A stretch of DNA of 64,000 bases from Sipunculus nudus (GCA_026874595.1 CM049321.1:49829297-49893296), one strand, 5' to 3'. Shown: positions 37,459 through 49,700, numbered from the stretch's first letter. Notes: generated from the sequence alone by a model not told the origin. Translations and numbers: made by a program.

Positions 37459-38229
37459 TAGTTAACTCTTCTTTCTAACTTTTGCGGAGCAGTTATTATC
37501 TGTGAATGGTTTCTACGTTCTCAGTATCGGCGAGTTTAACTGTGTTTTAATGTTTCCCTTACTTTGTCATATTTTTCCCAAAAGGTACATTAATCTTACT
37601 TTCGATTTTGCTAATATATGGTCAATTTATTATATTCAAAATGGCTAACATTTAATTACTTGGGTTCTGATTATATTCCTTTCTGTTATAGTATACACAC
37701 ATTTTAAATGTGTGGAGCACGTAATATGTTTAAACAGAAGCTCATTCTCAATTCGAAACCCTACACACAATACTTTGTTCAAGGTTAAAGGGGTATGATT
37801 ACTCAATCATGATCTCATCCAATTCTTTTATACAATGTTTGTTGCATTATGGTTGTTAAGTGACCATGCTAGATCACGCGTTGCCTTGGGACAAGATTTG
37901 CGCATGTATGTGACCACATGACAAGGCGGATCATCAGCTTCCTCTCATTTCATATTTGATCCGGATATGCTAGCCCGGTTTCTTCCGCGCCTGCGGGACC
38001 TGTGTATTTAATCAATCTCATTTCTGTGCTATAACGCCGCGGAATCCCCCGAAAAGTAAAATTAAATCACCCTCTATGCACCGACGCCTCTTAGCACACC
38101 AGCGGTGTAGGTATAAAAGTAATGAAGAGGTTAATGTAGTCCTTCAAAAATATTGGATAAAAATTGTTTCAAAGCAGATTACATATCCCGGTCGTCCCAT
38201 ACTACCAAAATCGAAGAGGTTCGATATGA
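37459..38229. other. Non-coding intron sequence
   Basis: No recognised gene or repeat. Confidence 0.4.
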
Positions 38230-38428
38230 GTCGAAACGACCTCTGGAAGGGTGGCGCTCGTTCGTCAGTGATACACAACTTTTGGACACCGTCTCAGACT
38301 GTTGAAATCGAGCATTCACCTTGGGTGGGGGGCCGATCGTAACAAAACTCTCACTGCTCCTCGGCTGAGATTTGAACCCACGATCCCCATGCTTTGGGCC
38401 TTGTGTTCTACCCTCAAACCACATAAGT
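38230..38428 (-). mobile_element. tRNA-derived SINE, family A, minus copy
   Basis: The reverse complement reads GTGGTTTGAGGGTAGAACAC, GTGGGTTCAAATCTCAGCCG (B-box) and GTTACGATCGGCCCCCCACC, as in the 17578 copy. The tail is truncated. Confidence 0.7.
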
Positions 38429-38529
38429 CGTGCGAATTCTTGACATGTCGAGCAATTGTATCAAATTCACAGTACTACTGTAGAAGTCCTTTTTCAGATC
38501 CTCGGCCTAGTCCCATGTAGTTAAACAAA

Positions 38530-38772
38530 ATGTAAACTTATTTATTTAACATGGATTGTACAAATAGTTATTATAACTAATCGAGGCACTATCCATGGCT
38601 CCGGTGATGGCGTTCGGTAGTCTGCAGAGGTGGAGGAAACCGGAGTACCCGGAGAAAACCACCGGCCTTGGACGGGCAACTACAACCTACTCTCATAGCC
38701 ACGCCGGGGATCGAACCCGGGTCGCCATCGGAGATAGCCAAGCGTTTTACCACTCAGCTGTCCAGGCCCCTG
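38530..38772 (-). mobile_element. tRNA-derived SINE, family B
   Basis: The reverse complement begins GGGGCCTGGACAGCTGAGTGG (A-box) with a perfect B-box GGTTCGATCCC. The body includes GGTGGTTTTCTCCGGGTACT and CCGGTTTCCTCCACC, a domain common in mollusc and other invertebrate SINEs (possibly the MetaSINE type). The tail is AT-rich, ending TTAAATAAATAAG. Complete-looking. Confidence 0.8.
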
Positions 38773-40540
38773 AGATTAGATTAATATGCAAAAGGTCACA
38801 TTTCGGACCCGTCAGCAAATAGGCTTAATCATTTTCATTGGACCCGGCTTGTTAATGGCGAAAGAACGTGACAGTTTTAAATAAATCTCATTACAACCAG
38901 TATATATTTTAGATAAGCTGGGAGGTGAAAAATAGTTTTGTTTCAACAGGAATTGATGTGCGTTTAGTTTGGCTGGTTGCTGACTTTTTCTGATTAACCG
39001 GAATCAATGTTTAATATCAAACAAAGAAAAAGAAGAAAAATTGAAAGGAGTAAACTATAAAATTTAAGAAAATATTGATTTAATGTGCTTAAACAGTTCT
39101 GGAGTAGAGCCCTTCGTGATTTTCGGAGAAATCAGCTTATTCTCAGGTGGGTGGACGTATTCACCGAGGAGAATGTATTATAATTGAACAGTTTTAGAGG
39201 ACAAAGGTTAGCGAGGTGTGCTTGATTACTCGATTCCGTCCTGTCATTCATTATTTTACGTCAGTCTAGTCTACTTTTTCTGTATGGACAGCGATTTTCG
39301 TCCGTCCGCACGTGTGATATCTTGTGCAAGGGATTTGATTGTTTTAACAAAATTCACCTGGCCTTTCAACCAATAGATTATCACGCCTGAGTCCGGTGCT
39401 CAGCAAAATCCATGTATATTTAGAGTTTAGGGGTCAGCAGGCTTCTTCGTGATGCCGCCGCGATACTTTACCAAGAACATGATGGTTATTCATTAAACTC
39501 ACAATAAATATGCATAATTAACTTTCTCATCGGAATTCTTTTTTTTGCGTATATTTAATGAGATCAGATGTCCTAAGATATGCCATGGCTATATAATGCA
39601 CTTTTTTTTGGCGTTTTTGCTAGTTTAGATAGCTATTTAATTTAGTCCTACTACACAACAGTTGACGCCAATGAGTTGCAAATTGGTCAGACCAGCGACA
39701 CCCTGCTCTCATTCGTCGGGACGCTCTTTTTTTAGCTTTGTTTAAGGCTTCCTGGGGGCAATATTTACCCTGGTGAGCAATTTTAAACTTGCAAGCAGTT
39801 GTTTAGATTAATCTTATGCGATTTTCGAAGAGCGAATGCAGCATGACCATAACGTAATATATGTAATATTTAAATGATTCCCTGAAACTGACGGTATTAG
39901 AACTTTCCCATTAGGCATTTTTTTTTTTTTTAGTGAGATCTTGATATCCTGATATAGCGAGCACAGCGGATATTTATAACAGCATTTGCCGGTGATAAAT
40001 GAGATACAACTCACTTGTGCTGATGAGAATATTTGCCGTAAACCACAACAAAAAAAAAACACAGGTAAAGAAATTTAAAAACATGTCCAGGGATGATATT
40101 GGTAAAGCTGAAACATACAATATCTTTTTGGCTGCTGACTCCAGGATCAAATATTTTACAAGTTGCAATAAGTTTAATTCGACCAAGGAGAGCTGATAAA
40201 TTCCACAGGGTTTGTCTGCTAGTGAACGATACTTTTGTTACTATTATTTTCCCTTTTTCCCTATTTTCGCCTTTGTAAGCGCTAGATCTCCAGTACAGAG
40301 GTCTGCAGGCTTGACTTGCGATCGGTCTCGATTGCAGACATCCTGTTCCAGTTAATATTTAATTAGAGAATGGGTTTGTGCCCACTACATGCAAACAGTA
40401 CTAAGAACACCTCAACTAAATTTCAAGGGCAAGAAACAGCCTCCAATTCTCTAAATAAATAATTACGCCAGATTATTTTTTTATTGATCAGACAATCTTC
40501 AGTTAAATTTACAGTTTGGAGTTGATGGGTTTATTATAGT
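38773..40540. other. Non-coding intron sequence
   Basis: No recognised gene; short overlapping open frames only. Confidence 0.4.
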
Positions 40541-40930
40541 TAGGGCTGGGTGTCTGTCAGGTTATTCCGATTCAATATGAATTGCAATGCATAAAGTAGG
40601 ATACACGGTATATGTTTTGACGATGTGCATTGTTTTCTTCGTGTAAAATATTCTTAATTAAATTTCAATGGATGTTCTGCATATGTCTTGTTTCTTGATA
40701 TAAATTGAATAACAACGACGATCATGAAAATTTCTCCTGCTTAGCTTGGTCTAAATATAGCAAATGAAAATAGTTCTAGCTTTATAAATACTTAAGGTTT
40801 TAGCTTGATTCATTTGTGTCCTCATTTGATGGCATTCACAATGTTTACTCGATACGACAACACAGCATTCAAAACATATCGTTAATTGTACCCATGTAGC
40901 TTATCGATTCGTATAGATATATCGGGTATT
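40541..40930 (+). mobile_element. GGGCTGGG dispersed element, plus copy
   Basis: Matches the reverse complement of 47051-47494: GTTTACTCGAT, CATTCAAAACATATCGT, GTAGCTTATCGATTCGTAT, AAATACTTAAGG. It starts TAGGGCTGGGTGTC, resembling hAT-type ends. A matching terminal repeat at the other end is not clear. Confidence 0.6.
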
Positions 40931-41221
40931 GATATATTCTTAATATTTGAGCAATATTGTATGGATTCCTCGCCCACCCATCCCCCCCCCCCCCTCCCCG
41001 CCCCACCCGAGTGTGAAAACATTTATTTCATGTTTTCTCCTTCTGTTTTCCTTTCTTACCTCAGTGTATGAGCTAGAATTCCAGTACATTGGCGTGGAGG
41101 TTCCCTTGCGTTTGGACGTCGATTGCCGACATAGTTTAGGAAACAGGACTAGAAAAAGATTCTATATTTAAATTTAAACAAAAAGTTGTTTTGAATACAT
41201 AATATACCTTTTAATTTTACC
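40931..41221. other. Non-coding, C-rich tract at 40982-40994
   Basis: No recognised gene. Confidence 0.4.
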
Positions 41222-41465
41222 TCATTTTAAATCTGTCATAATTTTCTTTTTGATAGTACACATAATTTTTAACAATGGGCCAATGAAGGTTCGAATGGAT
41301 TTTGTTATTGATCCGGAACATGATCCGGAGTCAGGAACGACATTAAGGAAAAATGTACAGTCACTTATAAACGAAAGAATTAGGGATATAGTCCGAATAA
41401 GAGAATACAAACACGGTCTAGTTAGCATCCACCAATATGGAAGCCCACAGACTTGCATTCCTTAG
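41222..41465 (+). mobile_element. CCTCCGCC-ended family, internal copy with open frame
   Basis: An open frame at 41250-41465 gives GPMKVRMDFVIDPEHD, then a segment ending KNVQSLINERIRD. It aligns with minus-strand frames at 55094-55312 (GPKKVLIRFCCGFG... KVQSLMHE) and 31582-31800. The terminal GCCTCCGCC is eroded. It shows the family continuing unbroken through TTATTCGGACTATATCCC (minus strand), the point where the copy at 48625 is split. Confidence 0.65.
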
Positions 41466-43158
41466 ATTGCAGATTACAAGTTTTCTTAGTGTTCAGTCCA
41501 TTACGGAGACTGACATCCTGTAGATATATTTCCCTTGGTAACAGTACGTGGTTTTTGTGTCTTTGACTGCAAAAAGAGAAACTGAGCTAAAACCATTACC
41601 TTAACTGTATATTTGTTTCAACAAGATCGCGTTTAGAGTTCGTTCTGGCCTTATATTACAATCTGTATTACAGAGGGAACCAATGAGATTCTTATTTCAG
41701 GCCTTATGTTATGAGATCTCAAGGTTTTAGCCTGAGCGATGGAACGCGGCTGTTTTGCCTGCGCTAAGTTTATTAACTTTGGGCAGTCCACTTGACACCC
41801 CATCGCCATGTCCTGACCTTTACATACGATGCACTTGAGACAAAATTGGTACCGCGGACAATTTTCTCTGATAACAGAACTGCGGTAATAGTGCTACCCA
41901 ACCTTTATAAAATAATAATGGGATGGTTACTCGTTATATCAGTCTAAACATTTTATCATTTAATCATTGAGAGATGAATAGCCTCATCTTTTGGTGTAAT
42001 TTATACAAATTATCCCTAAATTTTAAAATAGGCAGATGTTTTATGAGAATACAATTATCTGAATCACGGCATTATAACTAATTTATCCTGGAACTAAGCA
42101 TTAATTAACAGTTACTCTTTTAAATCTAATTAATGATCTTCAAATTCGAGAATAAATATGATCATTAAACATTTTGCTAAATTACAAAATTTTTGTCCTT
42201 GGATTTCAGCAGACACCAAAATCTGAGTCAGTGTCATTAAGACGTCAGTAAATACGTGATCTTAAACACGTGACTTCAGAGTTTTATGGCGTTCTTGTTT
42301 CGCAGTACCAATAGTGAATAGATATAAAAATTAATACATGTTCTACGCTTGAAGAATAAATAGATTTCCTTCTTTATTCAATAAAATGATAAATACTATA
42401 ACATTATGTTTAGAAAGAATCTTGTTTAACATTACTTTATAAATAAGCTGCGTTATAGAGTTTACTCATTTTGTCTTACTCATATTGTCACGTTTTTATA
42501 CATAACTTTTTATTTACACAATAGATTTGTATAAATGCCATATATATAAAATGTCACCATACAATATATCACATAGCATTCAAAATAATATAATTGGGTC
42601 GGACGTATAAGCATATCACTTCACTTGTGAAAAATCTACATACAGGCAACTTTGCTATCAAATAATTTGACTTATATCATTGCCACATCTTGACCTAATG
42701 ATAATCAAATTTTGCACAAAGGATGGTTTTGTTTACAAAATTTGCGTCTTGCATTATCAACTGCCTTTTACTCTGTCTTCCGTACTATATCATAAAATAA
42801 CAAAAATTCGCTTTAATATTTATCTAATGTAAATCAAGATAGGGACATACTTTTCTGTATATCCACCGAAAGACTTTATTAAGTTACACTGCTGGTTTTT
42901 TGTGTGTTTTTTTTCTCTTAGTTTTTCCTACATTTTGTTTTTTGGTCATTTGTCTTTGATAGGTCTTTATTATGGAGCTTTTGTACACCATTTGCACAAA
43001 CAAGTTAGTCAGTTGACGGCATTGACATGGGGAAATCTCATTATTGTTAAAACTATTCGACTGAGTATTCTAGGAGAGAACGAGTATTGGTCAGAGACAA
43101 CTGTGGATCCTGTAACCTAATGCCAGTAATAACGGTGCCGTTTTAATAGAAAGTTTGC
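41466..43158. other. Non-coding intron sequence, 3' part
   Basis: AT-rich, no recognised gene. Confidence 0.4.
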
Positions 43159-43295
43159 AATATATATATATATATATATTGATCAATATAAGGGTTTCCT
43201 TACATTGTATCAAATGCACAAGGACAGACCTTTGTCCCCAATCCCTAAACACTGAGGGAGACAGTTCTCCTTGTTCCCCTGAAAAAAAGGTCCAT

Positions 43296-43625
43296 GCCTT
43301 GGACTCGGAATTTGACCCGGCTGCATTGGACTCGGACTTTGACCCGGCAACATTGGACTCGGACTTTGAACCGGCTGCATGGGCTCGGACTTTGACCCGG
43401 GTGGCTTGTATTGGACTTCGACCCGGGTGGCCTGTATTGGACTTTGACCCGTGTGGCTTGTATTTGAATTTTAACCTGGGTGGCTTGTATTTGAATTTTA
43501 ACCCGTGTGGCTTGTATTTGGACTTTGACCTTGGTGGCTTGTATTTGGACTTTGACTCGGGTGGCTTGGACTCGGACTTTGACCGCGGTTTTTTGGACTC
43601 GGAATTTGTTGGTGTGGACTCGACT
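43296..43625 (+). repeat. 27-bp GGACTCGGACTTTGACCCGG minisatellite
   Basis: About 12 units of 27 bp. The first units carry GGACTCGGACTTTGACCCGG plus CTGCATT; middle units change to GGCTTGTATTT plus GAATTTTAACC. Multiples of 3 keep frames open on both strands. Ends about 75 bp before the last GPCR exon. Confidence 0.9.
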
Positions 43626-43700
43626 AGTGTGTACCACACTAATGATTTATTTTAAATATTTACTGATCAATCTCTCAATGTTTTAAATTTATCTATACAG

Positions 43701-43921
43701 AGATGGTCCTGTACGCCTTCCTTCTTCTGGCCGGGCTGAACAGCTGCGTCAATCCGTGGATCTTCTTCCTCTTCAACTTGAACCTACTGAGACGTACCTT
43801 CCTGTGCCGAAATCGACAGAGTCCGACTTTATCCAGGCTGCGAAAATTCTTTCGGCCGGAAGAACCGCCCGTCATCCCAACTGCCCATTCGCCACCTTGT
43901 GTTATGAAAATTGAAACTTGA
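43701..43921 (+). CDS. Vasopressin/oxytocin/conopressin-type GPCR, last exon (TM7 and C-terminal tail)
   Basis: Follows a TTTATCTATACAG acceptor and continues in phase 1: the last base of exon 1 (G) plus AG makes a Glu codon, then the frame runs to TGA at 43919-43921. TM7 contains LLLAGLNSCVNPWIFFLF; LNSC-NPWI is typical of vasopressin/oxytocin receptors, though the usual Tyr of NPxxY is Phe here. A basic stretch (LLRRTFLCRNR) follows as helix 8, with a Cys that could be palmitoylated, then a short proline-rich tail. Joined to exon 1 the product is about 360 codons including the internal TGA, a normal family length. ECL3 is about two residues shorter than in oxytocin receptors. No AATAAA is evident just downstream. 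A 27-bp minisatellite lies immediately upstream inside the intron. Confidence 0.85.
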
Positions 43922-44321
43922 GCAAGTGAAAAATATAATGAGCCAGCAACAATTTCAATGCATCTTCAGATCCGATGTTTCACTTTATCCGGAGGGTGAA
44001 GGTTTCGGCTTCAACAGACTGGTACAGGATTGTGTTAATTATAACATAAAACATATGTTTACAATAGAGATCCCGTTCTTTCACCCACGTGGGCTATGTT
44101 GGTGTAGTTGAGGGTGGATGGTTTACAACTGGTGTTTCTTTTAAATACATAACGGCTCCGTATTAAGATGTATTTCCTAAACCTGCTCCGTGTGCACATT
44201 AAGTAGCTAAGTGTTTACTCAGGGGGATGAAGGAAATGAAAGACGTAGTGTTTTTTTTAGGATTACATTAATTGCATACAAAAGACGAATTTGGTAAGTT
44301 GTCGAATGTCATATTACGTTA

Positions 44322-44325
<4 letters not shown>

Positions 44326-44368
<43 letters not shown>
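44326..44368. repeat. (TA)n microsatellite
   Basis: Uninterrupted TA tract. Confidence 0.95.
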
Positions 44369-44371
<3 letters not shown>

Positions 44372-44486
44372 AGTTGGATAGCCGTGTTAGTCAGTAGTAG
44401 AATTTTATGTCAAGAGAAAAGGGACGTCTTATAGACAGACTAAAAAAAAGCAAGTTAGTCTATCTAAAAGGCGTCATGTCTAAGTA

Positions 44487-44595
<109 letters not shown>

Positions 44596-45566
44596 TTGTA
44601 AAAGTGTGTGTATGCATGTCAATATGTATATGTACATATTAGTGGTAATGTAATGGGCCGTTTTTATCAATGTGTGTATTTTTATTGTTATTCTCTTTTC
44701 TTAGGGTGTCGAGTATTACTACAGACACTTTTATATATATATATATTTATATATATGTGAGTAAATCCATACACTTATAGGCGACTTTAATTGATACATA
44801 GAATGCCAGACACAAACCCACATACATCATTTCCTGTAATGAGGGATAGTAAACTGAAGTCTCTGGTACTAGTTTCTATCTGCCCTGCACAATTTTCTGG
44901 ATATATGTTCTTGGAGGGATACGTTTTGACCTTATCTTAGTGACTTATAACAAAATGCAAATTAAAATCCACCGCAGTGGACCTTTACTTACTTTCTTGT
45001 CGATATGACGGACCCGAAAGCTCAGTGTTAATCGCTGTCGACAGGTGTCGCCAATGGCTGATTAAAAGTTTGTTTATACAGATATGAAACACACATACTT
45101 TCTTGCAGAAGGAGGAAAACCACGCCCATGTAAATGATTATTATTTTCACTCATGTGACTTTATCATCAAATATACTCCAAAGGAACAGTTGAGTAAGAG
45201 GTATAAAGGAAAACGTGGCTATATATATTCTGATATCACTGATGATGTCAGTCTAATCCGACTTTCCTGGTCTGTCAGACCCTGTTCGTTCTAGTAACCT
45301 TTCCGTCCCTGGAGACACAAAGCCAGGGCAGCCGTGACAGGCGCTGGAACTATCGGTTATTGCATTTCGAAATGATGTACATATAACATATATACAGACA
45401 AGGCACACGCAAGCAAACACACACATACGTGATATTTAACCCTTATACTGAGGCAAATGGAAATGTGTTTGTGAAATATATGTTTTCTTTGATTTGATAT
45501 TTCAATATATCTATATTTATTGTTGATCACATATTAACATATAATTCTTTATCATTTTATAGAATA

Positions 45567-45668
45567 CAGTAAAACCTCACAAACACGACCACCTGCAGGA
45601 CAATCAAAAGTGGTCGTCTTAGTGGGGTGGTCGCGATAGCTGGGTAGTCGTCAGGCGAGATTTCACTG
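45567..45668. mobile_element. 102-bp MITE with TA target duplication
   Basis: Starts CAGTAAAACCTC and ends GAGATTTCACTG, an imperfect 12-bp inverted repeat, flanked by TA on both sides (45565-45566 and 45669-45670). CAGT ends with TA duplication are typical of pogo/Tc1-mariner-type MITEs. The interior has repeated GTGGTCG words. Confidence 0.8.
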
Positions 45669-47050
45669 TAGTTTTGATAGAATTTCTAGCAACTGTCAAT
45701 GTGCAAAAGCGCTATGGTCAAAACGGAATTGTTCTCACACATGTTAGGTATTGTAAGTAAAAACAAACTATATGTAACGATTCATCTTGTTTATTATATG
45801 TGACAGCGTACCTGTAGGTTTGGAGGCGTTGTCAAAATGATAAACATATTTGCATCCTCATAGTGCGGCCCTCCTCATAGCGCGGTCCGAAACTGTCTGC
45901 TGTCAGAGGACCGAACTGAAGCTAGACTGAGCTCCGATAATTCAAAATTAGGAAAGCATAATTAAGATGAGACCATTGGACCGAATAACTTCTAGCCACC
46001 CGGCAGTATAGGTATTCAGCTGATAGTCGACCGGCCTATGATTAAAATGACCTGCAAATTTTAATAAAAAAAAAAACTAAATCATGATCAAAATAGAAAG
46101 TAATTTGTTTTGGGGTTCATTTTTAAAGTATAATTTTCTCCATTTGATCTTGAAATTTGATTTTGAAGTTGAAAATGTCGAAATTCACTGTCGAAATTTT
46201 TTAAGGGTATTTGCCGTTATGAGAGGAATGAAATAAGAAAGGTTGGTCTCTCAAGCACGACTGGAGTCAACTTTGACCCCTCACAGCCAATTATTATAAT
46301 GATTTTCAATCAGAAATTATTAACATATAGTTCAGCCGTTACGACATGTTTATAAGGAAAAGAAATATTTTTATAACGCTTCGTTTTGTTATGCTGGTTT
46401 ATATCTGTTTAGCCTGACAAACCAACTGACTTCCCCCTTAAATTACATTTTTAGCCGCATGTGCGTAAAATGCAGCCCCAACCAGTTATAACAGCGACTG
46501 CCAAACGTGTCCGCCATCTCAAACAAATTCAATAAAAAAGCTCCAATAAAAGCCACTAGAAACGTCGCATGTATTTCATAAACTGCGTTGGATGAAATTT
46601 GTCAGGATACCTCCAAGTGGCCTGCCAAAGACTCATGACTTTTCGGCCTCTTCTAGACAACTTGACAATGTTATATAATAAAGGAAAGACCACGTTTGCA
46701 TGGGCCTTTTTGTCAGATGTTGCATATTGTTAGTATCGCATGTGGCATACTGATGTAAACGCTCTGGCACGCCACCGTTTCCTCCCGTGTAGACCGACCG
46801 TGCTGCCCACACAGCCTGACATTCCCGGTCCCGAGCACGACAATGTGACCATCTTCTTCCCCATAGGTTTTTTTTTAAATGACCCGATAAACTCCCCATA
46901 TATGTAAAGGCGTGGTGAACAAAATCCCCGTTCGCTTATGTCATTCTTATTCAAAATAACACGCTGATGTTCGTGAGGAATGACTTAAAAGTTATATTAG
47001 ATGTAAAACCTCATGAAACAAACTTACATTTCTATTAGGGCTTTATTAAT
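45669..47050. other. Non-coding, nothing firmly recognised
   Basis: ACTTCCCCCTTAA at 46431-46443 looks like an end of a TTAA-type element on the minus strand; no partner end was found. Confidence 0.4.
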
Positions 47051-47494
47051 TACCATGAAATATCGATACGAATCGATACGCTACATCGATACGGTACACG
47101 ATATGCTTTGAATTCGGTATTGTTGCATCGAGTAAACACAGTGACAGCCTACAAGTATGGCTACAATTAAAACTAGCTAAACCGTTAAGTATTCATAGAA
47201 CTATTTAAATTTGTTATTCTTTACTAAACCCTTAAGTATTCATAGAACTATTTAAATATGTTATTCTTCAGATCAACCAGGGCAAAAGTATTTTTAATAA
47301 ATGGGTTATTTTTATTTAGATAATATTAATCATAATGAAACACAATGTACTTAAAAACTATGCGTATCCTCACAGCTTTTATTAAAATTATATACACAAA
47401 GAAAAACAATGTGTACTGTCAATACCCAGCAGGTATCTAAGTGTATTGCACTTCGTATTGTACTTGAATAGCTAATCGATCGATATTCAGCCCA
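47051..47494 (-). mobile_element. GGGCTGGG dispersed element, minus copy
   Basis: Reverse-complement counterpart of 40541-40930; the sense strand begins GGGCTGAATATCGATCGATT. It abuts a CCTCCGCC-family copy starting at 47499. An internal direct duplication of CTTAAGTATTCATAGAACTA lies at about 47190-47260. Confidence 0.6.
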
Positions 47495-47498
47495 ATTG

Positions 47499-47700
47499 GC
47501 TCCGCCAGAGTGTATGTTTTCATCCTCGTTTGTTTATGCGTGTGAGTTTTGTTTACAACATCTCTCGCAATCATGAAAGGAACTCATGACATTTTCAGGG
47601 TACTTCTTGTATGGACGAATGAAGAAGCAATTAGATTTTTTGAAGAAATGGGGATTATAACACGACCACCTGGTGTGGTAGACACACATATAAATTAAGA
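47499..47700 (+). mobile_element. CCTCCGCC-ended family, diverged copy
   Basis: GGCTCCGCCAGAGTGTATG, TTTTCATCCTCGTTTGT, CAATCATGAAAGGA and AAGCAATTAGATTTTTTG follow the order of the copy at 55310-55086 (minus). The far end is unclear. Confidence 0.6.
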
Positions 47701-48624
47701 TGATCCTCAAGTGCCCTCTGCTAAGAAAAAGAACAGGCAGCATCAGAAACGGAGGCGGATATCTCCACCAAAAATCTTTACAAAAATATGCTGGACATAT
47801 CAGCATTAGCTAACCGACAACCATGTCTCCCGTGTCACAAGTAGCGGAAGCGAATATGTCGGTCACGAGGTCGTCACCTGCCTTCGAGACAAGTGCAAAT
47901 TCGGTAACTTATTAGCAATTAACTCTGGGATTATTGGTAAGACATGCGTCCAATAGGCTAATTTCCACAACTGACACGTCGTCATGTTATGTCAGGATTA
48001 CAAATTAAATTAACATGCCCCATAATACATTTGTCTCCGAAAATGCAGTTACGATTGCTTATTGTTCAAATATTAAGGCAGTGCCTTCTTAAAGAAATGA
48101 GTGTAATCGGTTCTAAGAAACGTGTCAATCAAATGAATTCGTCCATCCCTATCGGCTAATTATTCCTAGCTATGCCAGTGCTCATGGGGCACTGTTGAGA
48201 AGTATAGCCAATGATACTTTTTTACCAATGGGCCCTTGTGATATGGCATTAGATCTGTTGCTTTTCCCGCTTTTACAAAAGTAAAAAATCAAATCAATTG
48301 CCCTCATACTGTCATGGAACAACCCAGTGCACGAGGGAAATATTTGCTAATATAACTCTTGCTATCCAGCCTTGCCTCCCGGTAATTCCTCCTATCGGCA
48401 GATGTACAAATTAAATTAATTACCCCTGGGTACAGAGGTGTAAGTACAGATAGTTCATTGTTTAAATATTTATCTTCTGTAGTCTTTCACAGCTGAGCGC
48501 AAATGTTTTTTTTATATGTCAAGTTCTCCGAATTCTATAGTGCTTAGAGTCACAAATTTAACCATGCGCTTTAAAAAAATAAAAGGTATCATCTTGTATT
48601 GAATATGCATTCGAAGGAAAACAA
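47701..48624. other. Non-coding, nothing recognised
   Basis: No supported coding or repeat family. Confidence 0.4.
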
Positions 48625-48664
48625 GCCTCCGCCATGTGGGCAGTCACCTATTCGGACCATATCC
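48625..48664 (-). mobile_element. Left fragment of the split CCTCCGCC-family copy
   Basis: GCCTCCGCCATGTGGGCAGT and CTATTCGGACCATATCCC match the distal end of 20511-20789 (as reverse complement) and the 41222-41465 copy. Homology stops exactly where CCCAGTCAAGA begins. Confidence 0.75.
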
Positions 48665-48679
48665 CCCAGTCAAGAAAAT

Positions 48680-49700
48680 GAACTCACAGTGGACTCACAG
48701 TGAGCTCACATATGATCTCATGGTGTGAGGTCACAGGGAGCTCAATCTGTAACCACCTTCAGACATCACAGTGATCTCACAGTGTGAGTTCTCAGTGAGG
48801 TCAAAGTGTGAGCTCACATTGATGTCACAGTGTGAGTTCTAAGTGAGGTCACAGTGTGAGGTCACAGTGATCTCACAGTGTGAGTTCTCAGTAAGGTCAC
48901 AGTGTGAGATAACAGTGATCTCACAGTGCGAGTTCTCAGTGAGGTCATGGTGTGAGGTCACAATGATCTCACAGTGTGAGTTCTCAGTGAGGTCAAAGTG
49001 TGAGCTCACATTGATGTCACAGTGTGAGTTCTAAGTGAGGTCACAGTGTGAGGTCACAGTGATCTCACAGTGTGAGTTCTCAGTAAGGTCACAGTGTGAG
49101 ATTACAGTGATCTCACAGTGCGAGTTCTCAGTGAGGTCATGGTGTGAGGTCACAATGATCTCACAGTGTGAGTTCTCAGTGAGGTCATGGTCTGTGGTCA
49201 CAATGATCTCACAGTGTGAACCCACAGATGTTCTCATGGTATGAGATCACAATGAGCTCAGTTTGTAACCATCTTTAGACATCACAGTGATTTCAATGTA
49301 TGAATTCTCAGTGAAGTCACATTGTGAGGCCACAGTGATCCCACAGTATGTGTTTTCATTAAGGTCATGGTCTTTGGTCACAGTGATCTTACAATATGAA
49401 TTCTCAGTGAGGTCATTCTTGGGATCACAGTGATCTCAATATGCGAGTTCTCAGTAATAGCATGGTCTTGGGTCACTATGATCTCCCAAAGTCTCTTCTC
49501 AAAGAGGTCATTTTCTTAGATGACAGAAAGCCAACTTTGTGAGTGTCAGTGAGGACATCCTGTTGGGTCATATTTGTGTAGTAGAAGAGTCCAAAGTAAT
49601 GTCACAGTGTGGGATCACAGGTAACTCACTGTATGGGAACACAGTGCAGTAAAAAGTGTGAGGTCACAGGTATCTATGTAATATTATTATTTATCTTTTA
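48680..49700 (+). repeat. CTCACAGTG satellite array 1 (48-bp units, 192-bp higher-order repeat)
   Basis: From 48843 the translated pattern SQCEVTVISQCEFSVR repeats every 16 codons (48 bp). Four successive variants form a 192-bp unit repeated almost exactly at 48843 and 49035. Flanking units toward 49700 are more diverged. It also reads openly on the minus strand (49031-49237); the coding appearance comes from periodicity. Confidence 0.9.

Larger units (their letters stand above)
9473..43700 (+). other. Intron of the GPCR gene (about 34.2 kb, phase 1, GT-AG)
   Basis: Bounded by GTAAGTACTC at the donor and TTTATCTATACAG at the acceptor. The phase agrees on both sides, and the TM6 and TM7 halves are not duplicated. 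Vertebrate AVPR/OXTR genes carry an intron at the same TM6/TM7 position (established knowledge). The intron is filled with repeats listed separately. A small additional exon inside it cannot be excluded, but the join already yields a sensible ECL3. Confidence 0.75.

Noticed and set aside
43155-43655. Open frames of 130-182 codons on both strands before the last exon
   Set aside because: They run through the 27-bp minisatellite; periodicity in multiples of 3 keeps them open.
48843-49244. CRISPR-like regular repeats
   Set aside because: Units are contiguous satellite monomers without unique spacers, in a spliced-gene eukaryotic context.
48843-49244. Open frames with CEF/CEV repeats as a cysteine-rich repeat protein
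   Set aside because: The frame exists on both strands only because monomers are 48 bp; there is no start context, splice or other gene evidence.
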